Below, in pieces: positions 54,211 to 62,110 of a stretch of 64,000 nt of DNA. The position numbers and the translations under genes were made by a program. The DNA comes from Flavobacterium sp. Lineage in GTDB: Bacteria; Bacteroidota; Bacteroidia; Flavobacteriales; Flavobacteriaceae. The stretch lies in assembly GCF_013822155.1 (NCBI RefSeq), contig NZ_PNJW01000007.1, forward strand, positions 1-64,000, read 5' to 3'. Position 1 is the stretch's first letter; every line of letters starts with the position of its first letter. Under the pieces are notes generated by a model that did no database searches, was not told where the DNA came from, and was given only the letters and a program-made list of their open reading frames with translations.

Positions 54211-55167
54211 ATGGAAAAAGGAAAGTTTGTCATTTCGTTGGATTTTGAATTGGTTTGGGGTGTGTTTGATCACATTACCCTAACGGATAAAGTGGCTTAT
54301 TTTGACAATACACTCGAGGTTATTCCAAAGATGTTAGCTTGTTTTGAAAAACATCAACTCCACGTTACTTGGGCAACAGTTGGCATGCTTTTTAATCAAA
54401 ATTGGGAAGAATGGCTGGGTAATAAACCAGTTGAAATACCCACTTATACCAATACCAAGTTAGATGCCTATGCGTATGGATTGCAACATCAACATCTTGG
54501 TTTGGACCGCTTCTTTTTTGCTCCTGAATTAATAAAATTGATTCAAAAAATACCCGGACAAGAGTTGGCTACCCACACCTATTCGCACTATTATTGTTTA
54601 GAATCCGGTCAAACCAAAACACAATTTGAACAGGATTTGGACAAAGCTGTTATGATGGCTTCCAACTTCGGAGCAACATTACATTCCTTAGTTTTTCCAA
54701 GAAATCAATGGAATCCGGATTATCTTGGCAGTTGTCAGGAAAGAGGTATTACGCAATTGCGTTCCAATCCGGACGCATGGTATTGGAAAGATACGTCACA
54801 ATCATCTTTAGCCACTAAGTTATTTCGAACCGGAGATGCTTATTTACCCTTAGGTTCTACCTCGTATTCGATGGAAAAAGTGAAAGTTGATTTAGTAACT
54901 GCTCAACCCGCCAGTCGTTTTTTAAGACCCCATCATCGTTTATCTCTTTTGAATTCATTGCGGTTGCAACGTATCAAAAATGAAATGTTGCAGGCCGCCA
55001 AACAGGGTGAAGTATATCATTTGTGGTGGCACCCGCATAATTTTGGAAATCATCCCGTCGAATCGATGGTGGTTTTGCATGAAATTGCTTCGTGGTTTAC
55101 TTTATTACACGAAAAATATGGTATGGAGTCAGTACCCATGAAGGATTTAACCTCAGCAATCCAGTAA
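54211..55167 (+). CDS. Polysaccharide deacetylase-like protein (NodB fold)
   Basis: A 318-residue protein resembling the NodB/CE4 carbohydrate esterase family. The first motif is FVISLDFELVWGVFD (metal-binding/catalytic Asp region), the second THTYSHYYC (H-x-x-x-H), and PRNQWNPDYLGSCQERGITQ and YHLWWHPHNFG correspond to later motifs. There is no signal peptide, so it is likely cytoplasmic, unlike most surface deacetylases, and might act on a lipid-linked or nucleotide-linked sugar. It lies between the two Wzy-like genes, with one base on each side. Confidence 0.84.
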   Translation: MEKGKFVISLDFELVWGVFDHITLTDKVAYFDNTLEVIPKMLACFEKHQLHVTWATVGMLFNQNWEEWLGNKPVEIPTYTNTKLDAYAYGLQHQHLGLDRFFFAPELIKLIQKIPGQELATHTYSHYYCLESGQTKTQFEQDLDKAVMMASNFGATLHSLVFPRNQWNPDYLGSCQERGITQLRSNPDAWYWKDTSQSSLATKLFRTGDAYLPLGSTSYSMEKVKVDLVTAQPASRFLRPHHRLSLLNSLRLQRIKNEMLQAAKQGEVYHLWWHPHNFGNHPVESMVVLHEIASWFTLLHEKYGMESVPMKDLTSAIQ

Positions 55168-55168
55168 C

Positions 55169-56317
55169 TTGAATAAAATAGCCAACATTTTTGATTTTTC
55201 TACTTTTTGGGTTTCACTTCAACAACCTGACAGTAAAATTTTTAAAATGGGTTTATTCTTATGGCATTTTGTTTTTGTTTTTATCGCTTGGAACGATAGA
55301 GTAAAAATTGGGATATCAGATGCCCATTATTATTGGGCTGAAAATTATTCTCTGGCTGAAAAAAGTTGGTTTTCTTTTTTTAGTTATGGAACCGACTTTG
55401 TGGTTTGGCTCAATTATCCTTTTATTAAATTGGGTGTCCCTTTCTTGGGTGGATTTATTATATATGGCCTTATTGGGTATTTTGCCCTTTTAAATTTTAT
55501 TCATTGGATTACTCTTGTGCTTGGTAGTTCCGTGAAATTCGGAAAATATAACCTCTTGCTGTTGTTGTTTTTTTGGCCTAATTTACATTATTGGACAGCC
55601 GTTTTAGGGAAAGAAGCTTTGATTTTTTGGAGTCTTTCCGTTTTATTTTTGGGTTTTACCACCCAACAATTTAAAAATCTTTCTTTTGTGTTGGCTGTTT
55701 TATTGTTGCTGGTGATTCGTCCTCATGTCGGCTTATTACTGCTCGCTGCCGGAGGACTTGCTTATTTGATTACTTCGGAAATGCCTTTCCGTAGAAAATT
55801 AAAAAAAGTCTTTTTTCTTTTGCCTTTTGCCGTGGTATTATTTTATATGGTTTTAACCCTATCAAAAATCAGGTATTTGGATTGGGATCGTATTGTTCGG
55901 TTTAACAGAGGTTCCGTTTTGTCTTTTAGTGATTCGGGGTCTTATGTGCCTATGGAGACCTATTCCTGGTTTTACCGCCTGGTTTCTTTTTATTTCCGTC
56001 CTTTTTTATGTGAAGCTACTTCTTTTAGAACCGTTATTGTTGGGTTAGATAATTTAATTTACCTTATTTTGCATGGAATAGCTTTGGTTTTTCTATACCG
56101 CTATTTTTCAAAGCTTAAACAATTGCGTATGCCATTTTGGTGGTATACTGCTGTTTTTTTTAGTTTGTTTTGTGGGATGGTATTTATCTTTCGCTATGCT
56201 AATTTTGGAATTTTTATGCGTACCAAAATTATGTATGCTCCTTTTATGGTTGTCGCGTTACTTTGGTTAAGTTTGGAATTAAAAAATATAACTGTTTTAA
56301 ATAAAAGTAAAAATTGA
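55169..56317 (+). CDS. Polytopic membrane protein, candidate polymerase (Wzy-like), copy 2 (TTG start)
   Basis: A 382-residue membrane protein paralogous to the gene at 53022. It shares LLFFWPNLHYWTAVLGKEAL, LLLLVIRPHVGLLLLAAGGL and SFYFRPFLCEATSFRTVIVG, in the same order. A TTG one base after the preceding stop gives MNKIANIFDFSTFWVSLQQP; an ATG at 55247 would remove 26 residues and is possible. Having two related membrane proteins around a deacetylase-like gene suggests duplication and possibly two linkage specificities, or that only one is the true polymerase. Confidence 0.72.
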   Translation: MNKIANIFDFSTFWVSLQQPDSKIFKMGLFLWHFVFVFIAWNDRVKIGISDAHYYWAENYSLAEKSWFSFFSYGTDFVVWLNYPFIKLGVPFLGGFIIYGLIGYFALLNFIHWITLVLGSSVKFGKYNLLLLLFFWPNLHYWTAVLGKEALIFWSLSVLFLGFTTQQFKNLSFVLAVLLLLVIRPHVGLLLLAAGGLAYLITSEMPFRRKLKKVFFLLPFAVVLFYMVLTLSKIRYLDWDRIVRFNRGSVLSFSDSGSYVPMETYSWFYRLVSFYFRPFLCEATSFRTVIVGLDNLIYLILHGIALVFLYRYFSKLKQLRMPFWWYTAVFFSLFCGMVFIFRYANFGIFMRTKIMYAPFMVVALLWLSLELKNITVLNKSKN

Positions 56318-57471
56318 CTACACACAAAAAAAAATTAATACGTATCACTACGGTTCCACTTTCTTTAGATAAATTATTGGAAGGGCAGTTGCGTTTTATG
56401 CAACAGCATTTTGAAGTGACTGCGATTTCTTCCGAAAAAGCATACCTTGAAAAAATCGGTAATCGGGAAGGTGTTAGCACTTATCATTTGGAAATGACCC
56501 GACAAATTACCCCGTTCAGTGATTTGATTTCCTTAATTAAACTTACTTTCTATTTTCTTAAAGTCAGACCGGATATAGTGCATTCCCACACGCCAAAAGC
56601 CGGTATTGTGGGTATGGCTGCTGCTTTTTTAGCCCGAGTTCCGCATCGTTTTCATACGGTAGCCGGTTTACCTTTGTTAGAAGAATCGGGTAGTAAGCGA
56701 AAGGTGTTGGATTTTGTGGAAAAGGCGACTTACTTTTTTGCCAATAAAGTATACCCTAACTCCAATGGATTGAAAGAAATTATTCTTCAAAATAACTATT
56801 GTAAGCCCAAAAAATTAACCGTTTTGGCTAACGGTAGTACCAATGGCATCAATACTACTTATTTTTCCAACGACCATTTCAGTTTTGCCCAAAAGGAGGA
56901 ATTGAAAGTACGCTATGACATTCAAGACACTGATTTTGTCTTTATTTTTGTTGGTCGTTTGGTTACTGATAAGGGGATTAATGAATTGATTGCCGCTTTT
57001 AAAAAATTAAAGATTAATCATCCTACTGCGAAGCTTTTATTGGTAGGTCCCTTGGAAACCGAATTAGATCCTTTACTTCCCCAAACATTAGAAGCGATTG
57101 AAAATGTAAAACAAATTAAGGCGGTGGGTTATCAACAAGATGTTCGGTTGTTTTTTGCCATTTCCCATTGTCTTGTTTTTCCGAGCTATCGTGAAGGATT
57201 TCCCAATGTGGTGATGCAAGCCGGAGCGATGGAGCTTCCTTCGATTGTTTCTAATATTAATGGTTGTAACGAAATCATTGTTCCTTCTCAAAACGGGGTT
57301 ATTATTCCCACTAAAGATGAAAAAACATTGTTAGAGGTCATGATAGAACTGATGGAAAACAAGGATTATTATGCACAATTGCGGGAAAATGCGAGGCCGA
57401 TGATTGTGAATCGGTATGAACAGCAGGTTGTTTGGAAGGCTATTTTGAAGGAATATCAGCTGATGGGGTGA
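56314..57471 (+). CDS. Glycosyltransferase family 4 protein (TTG start), PglA/CapM-like
   Basis: A 385-residue GT4-type enzyme. N-terminal KLIRITTVPLSLDKLLEGQL and PDIVHSHTPKAGIVGMAAAF are typical of the PglA/WbpU/CapM-like enzymes that act early on undecaprenyl-linked bacillosamine or related sugars. Donor-domain motifs are FVFIFVGRLVTDKGINELIA and VFPSYREGFPNVVMQAGAME. The TTG start overlaps the preceding TGA (TTGA). It is the last gene before the islet at 57.5-59.5 kb. The PglC-type gene downstream would be its natural partner, so the islet may have separated them. The acceptor role is inference. Confidence 0.88.
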   Translation: MTTHKKKLIRITTVPLSLDKLLEGQLRFMQQHFEVTAISSEKAYLEKIGNREGVSTYHLEMTRQITPFSDLISLIKLTFYFLKVRPDIVHSHTPKAGIVGMAAAFLARVPHRFHTVAGLPLLEESGSKRKVLDFVEKATYFFANKVYPNSNGLKEIILQNNYCKPKKLTVLANGSTNGINTTYFSNDHFSFAQKEELKVRYDIQDTDFVFIFVGRLVTDKGINELIAAFKKLKINHPTAKLLLVGPLETELDPLLPQTLEAIENVKQIKAVGYQQDVRLFFAISHCLVFPSYREGFPNVVMQAGAMELPSIVSNINGCNEIIVPSQNGVIIPTKDEKTLLEVMIELMENKDYYAQLRENARPMIVNRYEQQVVWKAILKEYQLMG

Positions 57472-57505
57472 TTATAACTCTAATTCGCAGATTAGGTGGA
57501 TACGC

Positions 57506-58273
57506 TTATTTAGGGTTATGTTTCAGGACTTGCTGAATGGTTACTGAATTGAAACTTCTTTTGAGTGGTCTGACTGTTTTTTTGTATTTTTCAGAAAAGC
57601 CCACGAAAACGTAGAGTAACACTAATTTATCCCCTTTTAATTTCTCCGGGTGGAGTGTAATGTCGATGGTCTTGTCTTCTTTTTCAAACGTCACTTCTTC
57701 GCTGTAAGCCGTTTCGAAAGTATCTTTTTCATAGTCCCAATTTGTTTGAGCAACTGCTAAGTGAACAAAAGAAGCATTTTCCGGCCATTCGATGTCGTGA
57801 AGCAACGAGAGGTTAGGCAGGTTAAACGTTTCCGATTGGACATCCCATTTTCCCTTTTTTTTCAGGGTTTGGTACAATGGTTTTAGTTTGTTTCCCTCGA
57901 AACCAATCAGTAAATTTACTCCTTCCGTGGTATTCATTCCGTTTTCAACGGTTCTTTCTCCTCTTTGATTCAAGGTATCTTCTTCTAAAATTTCAAATAT
58001 TATTTTGTTGGCTCTTCCAGCGAAGCTTACGTCTTTGGCTTTTTTATTGAACTGTAGAGTCAAAAATCGAAATATTCTACTTTTTTTAGAAGCCTGACCA
58101 AATTCTATTCCATGTTTTTTAATTGTGTTGAAAATCGGATTGGTTTTAAACTGTTCGGCGGTTATGCCTGATTTACCTTTTGTACGCACGCGGTTCACTT
58201 TACCTTGATCTAAATAAAAGTTAAGATCACCAATAGTTCCGATGATTACAAAGGGAGCTTTTACGATTGCCAT
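57506..58273 (-). CDS. Hypothetical protein of unknown function on the reverse strand
   Basis: A 255-residue protein I cannot place. It begins MAIVKAPFVIIGTIGDLNFY, followed by LDQGKVNRVRTKGKSGITAE and later MNTTEGVNLLIGFEGNKLKP. No signal peptide or transmembrane helix is visible, and it is rich in Lys and Glu. The start IxGxxGxxxFY...GxxxxRxKG resembles a pattern I have seen in uncharacterised Bacteroidetes proteins. It is the only reverse-strand gene in the polysaccharide locus and separates two glycan gene blocks, so it is likely an insertion together with the HigBA pair. Its own promoter was not resolved. Confidence 0.75.
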   Translation of the reverse strand: MAIVKAPFVIIGTIGDLNFYLDQGKVNRVRTKGKSGITAEQFKTNPIFNTIKKHGIEFGQASKKSRIFRFLTLQFNKKAKDVSFAGRANKIIFEILEEDTLNQRGERTVENGMNTTEGVNLLIGFEGNKLKPLYQTLKKKGKWDVQSETFNLPNLSLLHDIEWPENASFVHLAVAQTNWDYEKDTFETAYSEEVTFEKEDKTIDITLHPEKLKGDKLVLLYVFVGFSEKYKKTVRPLKRSFNSVTIQQVLKHNPK

Positions 58274-58555
58274 GATTTTGTGAGTTTAGGTTTTCAAATA
58301 TCTTAAAATGATTTTAGATTTGCAAAGAGAATATACCTTAGATCATCTGAATTATTGAATGGAGACAAAAACAAGAAATAATAGAAATGATTTATTCTTA
58401 TTTGAATTTTTTTAAAAGTAAGTTTTTTAACCGCCCAGTAATAAAAGAGTTGTAAAGCTCAATTTTTGGCTTAACAAACCTGCTCTTCTGAAAAGAACAA
58501 AATTTATTTCCCAAAACGGGAACTTTTAATTATCTTTGTTAAAAAATTATAACAA
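58274..58555. other. Intergenic region between the divergent unknown gene and higB
   Basis: 282 bases, AT-rich. The last 50 contain the higBA promoter/operator. The remainder has a weak stem around GAGTTGTAAAGCTC and GGCTTAACAAACCTGC-like sequence but no gene, repeat or tRNA that I can support. Confidence 0.5.
58509..58539 (+). promoter_or_regulatory. higBA promoter with TTCCC-N5-GGGAA operator
   Basis: TATCTTTG (58532-58539) is a perfect -7 element ending 16 bases before the higB TTG. The palindrome TTCCC-AAAAC-GGGAA (58509-58523) covers the expected -33 region, replacing a TTG. Toxin-antitoxin operons of this type are repressed by the antitoxin bound to a palindrome at the promoter, so this is the probable HigA site. 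Confidence 0.55.
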
Positions 58556-58849
58556 TTGAGGGTAATTGCAAAGAAAATATTGAAGGATTTTTGGGAAGAC
58601 CATAAAGATTGTGAACAGCAATTGAAATCTTGGTATCAGGAAGCTAGTAAGACTAGATGGAAAACCCCAAATGAAATAAAGACTGAATATCCCAGTGCAA
58701 GCATTTTGAGTGATAACAGAGTTGTATTCAATATTAAAGGAAATACTTATAGATTAATTGTAAAAATAAATTATGATTATCAGATGGTTTGGATTCGTTT
58801 TATTGGGACTCATGCTGAATATGATAAAATTAACGCTAATGAAATTTAA
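58556..58849 (+). CDS. higB: HigB-type toxin (mRNA interferase), TTG start
   Basis: A 97-residue RelE-superfamily toxin of the HigB type, expected to cut mRNA on the ribosome. The N-terminus RVIAKKILKDFWEDHKDCEQ then QQLKSWYQEASKTRWKTPNE is highly typical. The central SILSDNRVVFNIKGNTYRLI and C-terminal QMVWIRFIGTHAEYDKI complete the fold. The toxin gene precedes the antitoxin gene, the usual hig order. The start is TTG; no ATG is nearby in frame, and the sequence before it does not look coding. Confidence 0.92.
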   Translation: MRVIAKKILKDFWEDHKDCEQQLKSWYQEASKTRWKTPNEIKTEYPSASILSDNRVVFNIKGNTYRLIVKINYDYQMVWIRFIGTHAEYDKINANEI

Positions 58850-58854
58850 TTGAT

Positions 58855-59211
58855 ATGGACATTAAACCAATAAAAACAGAAAGAGATTATAATCAAGCAA
58901 TAGAAAGACTTGAAATTATTTTTAATGCTAAGTCAGGTTCTCCAGAGGGAGATGAATTAGAAGTTCTTGGAATTCTGATTGATCAATATGAAAATGAAAA
59001 TTTTCCAATAGGATTACCTGATCCAATCGAAGCTATTAAATTTAGAATGGAACAAATGGGCTACAATCAATCTGATTTGGCAAATATTGTCGGATTAAAA
59101 AGTCGTGCAAGTGAAATTCTCAATCGAAAAAGGAAACTTACCTTAGAAATGATTAGACAGATTCATGAAACATTGCATATTCCAACGGATGTATTGATTC
59201 AAACCTATTAA
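58855..59211 (+). CDS. higA: HigA-type antitoxin with XRE helix-turn-helix
   Basis: A 118-residue antitoxin. N-terminal IKTERDYNQAIERLEIIFNA and GDELEVLGILIDQYENENFP are typical of this HigA group. The C-terminal helix-turn-helix is MEQMGYNQSDLANIVGLKSR then ASEILNRKRKLTLEMIRQIH. It binds and neutralises HigB and, with the palindrome at 58509-58523, represses the pair. It starts five bases after higB. Confidence 0.93.
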   Translation: MDIKPIKTERDYNQAIERLEIIFNAKSGSPEGDELEVLGILIDQYENENFPIGLPDPIEAIKFRMEQMGYNQSDLANIVGLKSRASEILNRKRKLTLEMIRQIHETLHIPTDVLIQTY

Positions 59212-59311
59212 ATTAAGCACGTTTGCAAACACTGGTTGGCATGGATGACGAGGTCAGAGCAAGCACAGCCTGATGACAAGGTTCATTTTTTAGGATTTTG
59301 GATTAAATAGT

Positions 59312-59350
59312 AAGTAGATTGTGGAACTTCGACAGGCTCAGTCTGACAGT
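59312..59350. repeat. 39-bp repeat, copy 1
   Basis: AAGTAGATTGTGG-A-ACTTCGACAGGCTCAGTCTG-ACAGT. It matches copy 2 (59383-59421) at 38 of 39 positions; the copies are 71 bp apart start to start. The core ACTTCGACAGGCTCAGTCTG contains an imperfect stem (CAGGCT/AGTCTG). It resembles the scattered REP-like intergenic repeats with cores such as TTCGACAGGCTCAG that I recall from Bacteroidetes. Confidence 0.85.
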
Positions 59351-59382
59351 GTGCATCATTATAGTGTTCGGTGTTAAGAAGG

Positions 59383-59421
59383 AAGTAGATTGTGGGACTT
59401 CGACAGGCTCAGTCTGACAGT
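59383..59421. repeat. 39-bp repeat, copy 2
   Basis: Same as copy 1 except G for A at position 14 of the unit. Both copies are in the same orientation, so this is not an inverted terminal repeat pair. Confidence 0.85.
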
Positions 59422-59493
59422 CCTAATTTTCACCCAATGGGTTATTAACTATTAAGGCTTTCAACTTTTTAAGGATTAACTCAAAAAAAGTTG

Positions 59494-59501
59494 TAATTTT
59501 G
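59494..59501 (+). promoter_or_regulatory. Probable -7 element of the pgl module
   Basis: TAATTTTG is a perfect TAnnTTTG match ending 13 bases before the ATG at 59515. No well-placed TTG. It would drive the small ORF and pglC, pglD and pglE. Confidence 0.4.
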
Positions 59502-59514
59502 GCGAACTATTAAA

Positions 59515-59736
59515 ATGTGGATGCTGCAGCTTAGTTTAGAATCAATTCTATTTTCAACGCTTTTTCAGCAAAAAGCGTTAGGGTCTTTAGAAAAAGACTA
59601 CGGACAATCTATTCGCTTTGCTATCAAAAGGGACTTAATGGTTGAACAAAAATTGTCAATCCAACTTTTTGAAAGTTATTCCCTTGCTCCCTTTGAAGTA
59701 ATTACCCCAGTGCTTTACGACCCCTTTTTACAGTAA
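59515..59736 (+). CDS. Small unknown protein coupled to the PglC-like gene
   Basis: A 73-residue ORF, MWMLQLSLESILFSTLFQQK then ALGSLEKDYGQSIRFAIKRD, ending VLYDPFLQ. I do not recognise it. It has no long hydrophobic helix and no Cys/His motif, and the predicted secondary structure is mixed. It begins just after a good -7 element and its stop is three bases before the ATG of the sugar transferase, so it looks like a genuine translated first gene of the operon or a leader peptide. A remnant of a larger gene is the main alternative. Confidence 0.55.
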   Translation: MWMLQLSLESILFSTLFQQKALGSLEKDYGQSIRFAIKRDLMVEQKLSIQLFESYSLAPFEVITPVLYDPFLQ

Positions 59737-59739
59737 ACT

Positions 59740-60342
59740 ATGTATTCTACCCTTTTTAAACCGGTTATTGATTTCCTCGCTGCATTTTTTGGGTTGCTTT
59801 TGCTTTCTCCACTTTTTGTTTTTATTACTCTCGGGTTGTTTATTGCCAATCAAGGCAAGCCTTTTTTTATACAACCCCGTCCCGGAAAAAACGGTGTTAT
59901 CTTTAACATTGTTAAGTTTAAAACAATGAATGATAAAAAGGATAGTGAAGGTAAATTGTTGTCTGATGCGGAACGGCTAACTCCTATTGGTTCTTTTGTC
60001 CGTAAAACATCCTTAGATGAAATTCCCCAATTGCTCAATGTACTGAAAGGCGACATGAGCTTGATAGGCCCCCGGCCTTTGTTGACCCATTATTTACATT
60101 TATACAGTGAATTTCAAAATCGTCGTCACGAGGTAAAGCCCGGTATTACCGGATGGGCACAAGTAAACGGTAGAAATGCTATTTCATGGGATAAAAAATT
60201 TGAGTATGACGTTTGGTATGTGGACCATTTGAGTTTTGGATTGGATGTTAAAATTTTATTCAAAACCATTCAAAAAGTAATCAAAAAAGAAGGTATTAAC
60301 GCTGCCGATGCAGCCACAATAGAACCATTTGATGGCAATTAA
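59740..60342 (+). CDS. pglC: Initiating phosphoglycosyltransferase (PglC-like)
   Basis: A 200-residue monotopic phosphoglycosyltransferase. An N-terminal re-entrant helix FKPVIDFLAAFFGLLLLSPL is followed by the catalytic domain: FFIQPRPGKNGVIFNIVKFK, SFVRKTSLDEIPQLLNVLKG (the Asp-Glu dyad), GDMSLIGPRPLLTHYL and KPGITGWAQVNGRN. The small size and sequence match PglC, which transfers phospho-N,N'-diacetylbacillosamine to undecaprenyl phosphate, rather than the longer WcaJ/WbaP. It is followed by PglD-, PglE- and PglF-like genes, supporting bacillosamine as the first sugar. Confidence 0.92.
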   Translation: MYSTLFKPVIDFLAAFFGLLLLSPLFVFITLGLFIANQGKPFFIQPRPGKNGVIFNIVKFKTMNDKKDSEGKLLSDAERLTPIGSFVRKTSLDEIPQLLNVLKGDMSLIGPRPLLTHYLHLYSEFQNRRHEVKPGITGWAQVNGRNAISWDKKFEYDVWYVDHLSFGLDVKILFKTIQKVIKKEGINAADAATIEPFDGN

Positions 60343-60952
60343 CATTTCTCTATTCGGTGCCAGTGGACATGGTAAAGTAATTTTAGATATTCTACAATCG
60401 ACAGGTCAATCTGTTGACGTTGTTTATGATGATTATCCTAAACAGCCCAGTTTATTAGAAGTGCCTATTGTTCCTGCTTCTACATTGGATTCTGTAAAAA
60501 TTGATTCCTTGATTTTATCTATCGGTAATAATAAAGTAAGAAAACGATTAGCTAAAAAACTAAATGTTACCTTTGCCAACGCTATTCATCCTTCAGCGAT
60601 TCTTTCCAAGCATATAGCCATTGGTGAAGGAACGGTAGTTATGGCGGGTGTAAAAGTTAATCCAGATGCTGTTATAGGGAAACATTGTATTTTGAATACA
60701 GGTGCTATTGTTGAGCACGATTGCAAAATTGGTGATTTTGCTCATCTTTCTCCCGGTGTGGCTTTAGCAGGAAATGTTACTGTTGGCGAAGGAACGCATG
60801 TAGGTATCGGTTCGTGTGTTATTCAAGGCATCACGATTGGTAAATGGGTTACGATAGGGGCAGGAGCAGTCATTATTAAAGATGTTCCAGATTATGCTGT
60901 TGTCGTAGGTAATCCCGGTAAAATAATTAAATATAATTTACAAGATGAATAA
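60332..60952 (+). CDS. pglD: UDP-amino-sugar N-acetyltransferase (PglD-like)
   Basis: A 206-residue left-handed beta-helix acetyltransferase. The ATG at 60332 (the track uses a TTG at 60329) gives MAINISLFGASGHGKVILDI, the N-terminal Rossmann-like UDP-sugar-binding part. Hexapeptide repeats follow: IAIGEGTVVMAGVKVNPDAV, GKHCILNTGAIVEHDCKIGD (with the catalytic His), FAHLSPGVALAGNVTVGEGT and VGIGSCVIQGITIGKWVTIG. It acetylates the 4-amino group of UDP-4-amino-sugar to UDP-diNAcBac. It overlaps pglC by 11 bases. Confidence 0.92.
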   Translation: MAINISLFGASGHGKVILDILQSTGQSVDVVYDDYPKQPSLLEVPIVPASTLDSVKIDSLILSIGNNKVRKRLAKKLNVTFANAIHPSAILSKHIAIGEGTVVMAGVKVNPDAVIGKHCILNTGAIVEHDCKIGDFAHLSPGVALAGNVTVGEGTHVGIGSCVIQGITIGKWVTIGAGAVIIKDVPDYAVVVGNPGKIIKYNLQDE

Positions 60953-62084
60953 TTCAAAAATTTGGCTTTCCTCGCCGCACATGGGCGGAAATGAGCAGAA
61001 ATTTGTACAAGAAGCTTTTGATGCCAATTGGGTTGCCCCTTTAGGACCTAATGTGACCGGCTTTGAAGTTGATTTAGAGCAGTATATTCAAGCCGATAAA
61101 TTTGTGGCGGCTTTGAGTTCGGGAACAGCGGCGTTGCATTTAGGGTTGGTATTGTTAGGCGTGAAACCCGGTGATGAGGTGATTTGTCAAAGTATGACTT
61201 TTTCAGCTTCGGCTAATCCTATAGCTTATTTAGGAGCAACTCCGGTATTTATTGACAGTGAGTCGGAGACGTGGAATATGTGTCCGATTGCCCTAGAAAC
61301 CGCTATTCAAGATAGGATTGCCAAAGGCAAAAAGCCTAAAGCCATTATTGCCGTTCATTTATATGGCATGCCTTATCAAGTGGATGAAATCAATGCCATT
61401 GCTTCCACGTATGGCATTCCGGTTTTAGAGGATAGTGCAGAAGCATTGGGCAGCACTTATAAAGGTCGAAAATGTGGCACTTTTGGAACGCTTGGGGTTT
61501 TATCCTTTAACGGAAACAAAATTATTACCACTTCCGGTGGTGGAGCCTTAGTTGCCCCTGATAAAGTTTTAAAAGATAAAGCGGTTTTTTTGGCTACCCA
61601 AGCCCGTGATAACGCCCCTCATTATCAACATAGTGAAATTGGGTACAATTATCGTTTGAGTAATATTTGTGCCGGAATCGGAAGAGGTCAAATGGAAGTG
61701 CTGGATGACCACATTGCTTTACGCAGAAAAATGCATGCTTTTTATGTTGATCTTTTTGCTGATATTCCCGGGGTTACGGTGTTTTCTGAACCCAATGATA
61801 CTTATTTTTCCAATCATTGGTTGACTGCTATTTTACTTAATCCTGCTTTGACCAATGGGGTTACGCGAGAAACTTTACGCTTAGCCATGGAAGCTCAAAA
61901 CATTGAATGTAGGCCTTTGTGGAAACCGATGCATTTGCAACCTATTTTTGAACAGTATCCCTATTATGGCGGAACCGTATCGGAAACTTTGTTCAACGAT
62001 GGTTTATGTCTTCCGTCCGGTTCTAATTTAACGGATGCGGAACGAAATAGGATTACTGATTTGGTGCGGGAGGTTTTTAAGTAG
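60945..62084 (+). CDS. pglE: UDP-4-keto sugar aminotransferase (PglE-like, DegT/DnrJ/EryC1 family)
   Basis: A 379-residue PLP enzyme. Hallmarks are IWLSSPHMGGNEQKFVQEAF and DANWVAPLGPNVTGFE at the N-terminus, ALSSGTAALHLGLVLLGVKP, the EDSAEALGSTYKGRKCGTFG loop, and the PLP-binding Lys in SFNGNKIITTSGGGALV. EIGYNYRLSNICAGIGRGQM is typical. This subgroup puts an amino group on C4 of UDP-4-keto-6-deoxy-GlcNAc made by PglF. It overlaps pglD by 8 bases. Confidence 0.93.
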   Translation: MNNSKIWLSSPHMGGNEQKFVQEAFDANWVAPLGPNVTGFEVDLEQYIQADKFVAALSSGTAALHLGLVLLGVKPGDEVICQSMTFSASANPIAYLGATPVFIDSESETWNMCPIALETAIQDRIAKGKKPKAIIAVHLYGMPYQVDEINAIASTYGIPVLEDSAEALGSTYKGRKCGTFGTLGVLSFNGNKIITTSGGGALVAPDKVLKDKAVFLATQARDNAPHYQHSEIGYNYRLSNICAGIGRGQMEVLDDHIALRRKMHAFYVDLFADIPGVTVFSEPNDTYFSNHWLTAILLNPALTNGVTRETLRLAMEAQNIECRPLWKPMHLQPIFEQYPYYGGTVSETLFNDGLCLPSGSNLTDAERNRITDLVREVFK

Positions 62085-62110
62085 GAGGTGAATGTAGAGA
62101 ATAGAAGAAA

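Larger units (their letters stand above)
59212..59514. other. 303-base non-coding stretch with repeats between higA and the pgl module
   Basis: It holds a GC-richer patch (about 59236-59280, ATGGATGACGAGGTCAGAGC onwards) of no recognised origin, two near-identical 39-bp repeats (59312-59350 and 59383-59421) and a probable -7 element at 59494-59501. I see no gene in it. Confidence 0.7.

Noticed and set aside
57480-57496. Small stem CTAAT...ATTAG between the GT4 gene and the reverse-strand unknown gene as terminator
   Set aside because: Stem is only 5 bp with no T-tract on either strand; too weak to call.
59236-59285. GC-richer patch after higA considered as a tRNA or attachment site
   Set aside because: No cloverleaf, no T-loop GTTCRA in a proper context and no duplicated end elsewhere in the window.
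59312-59421. Repeat pair as a CRISPR array or IS terminal repeats
   Set aside because: Only two direct copies with one 32-bp spacer, no cas genes and no transposase; direct rather than inverted orientation.
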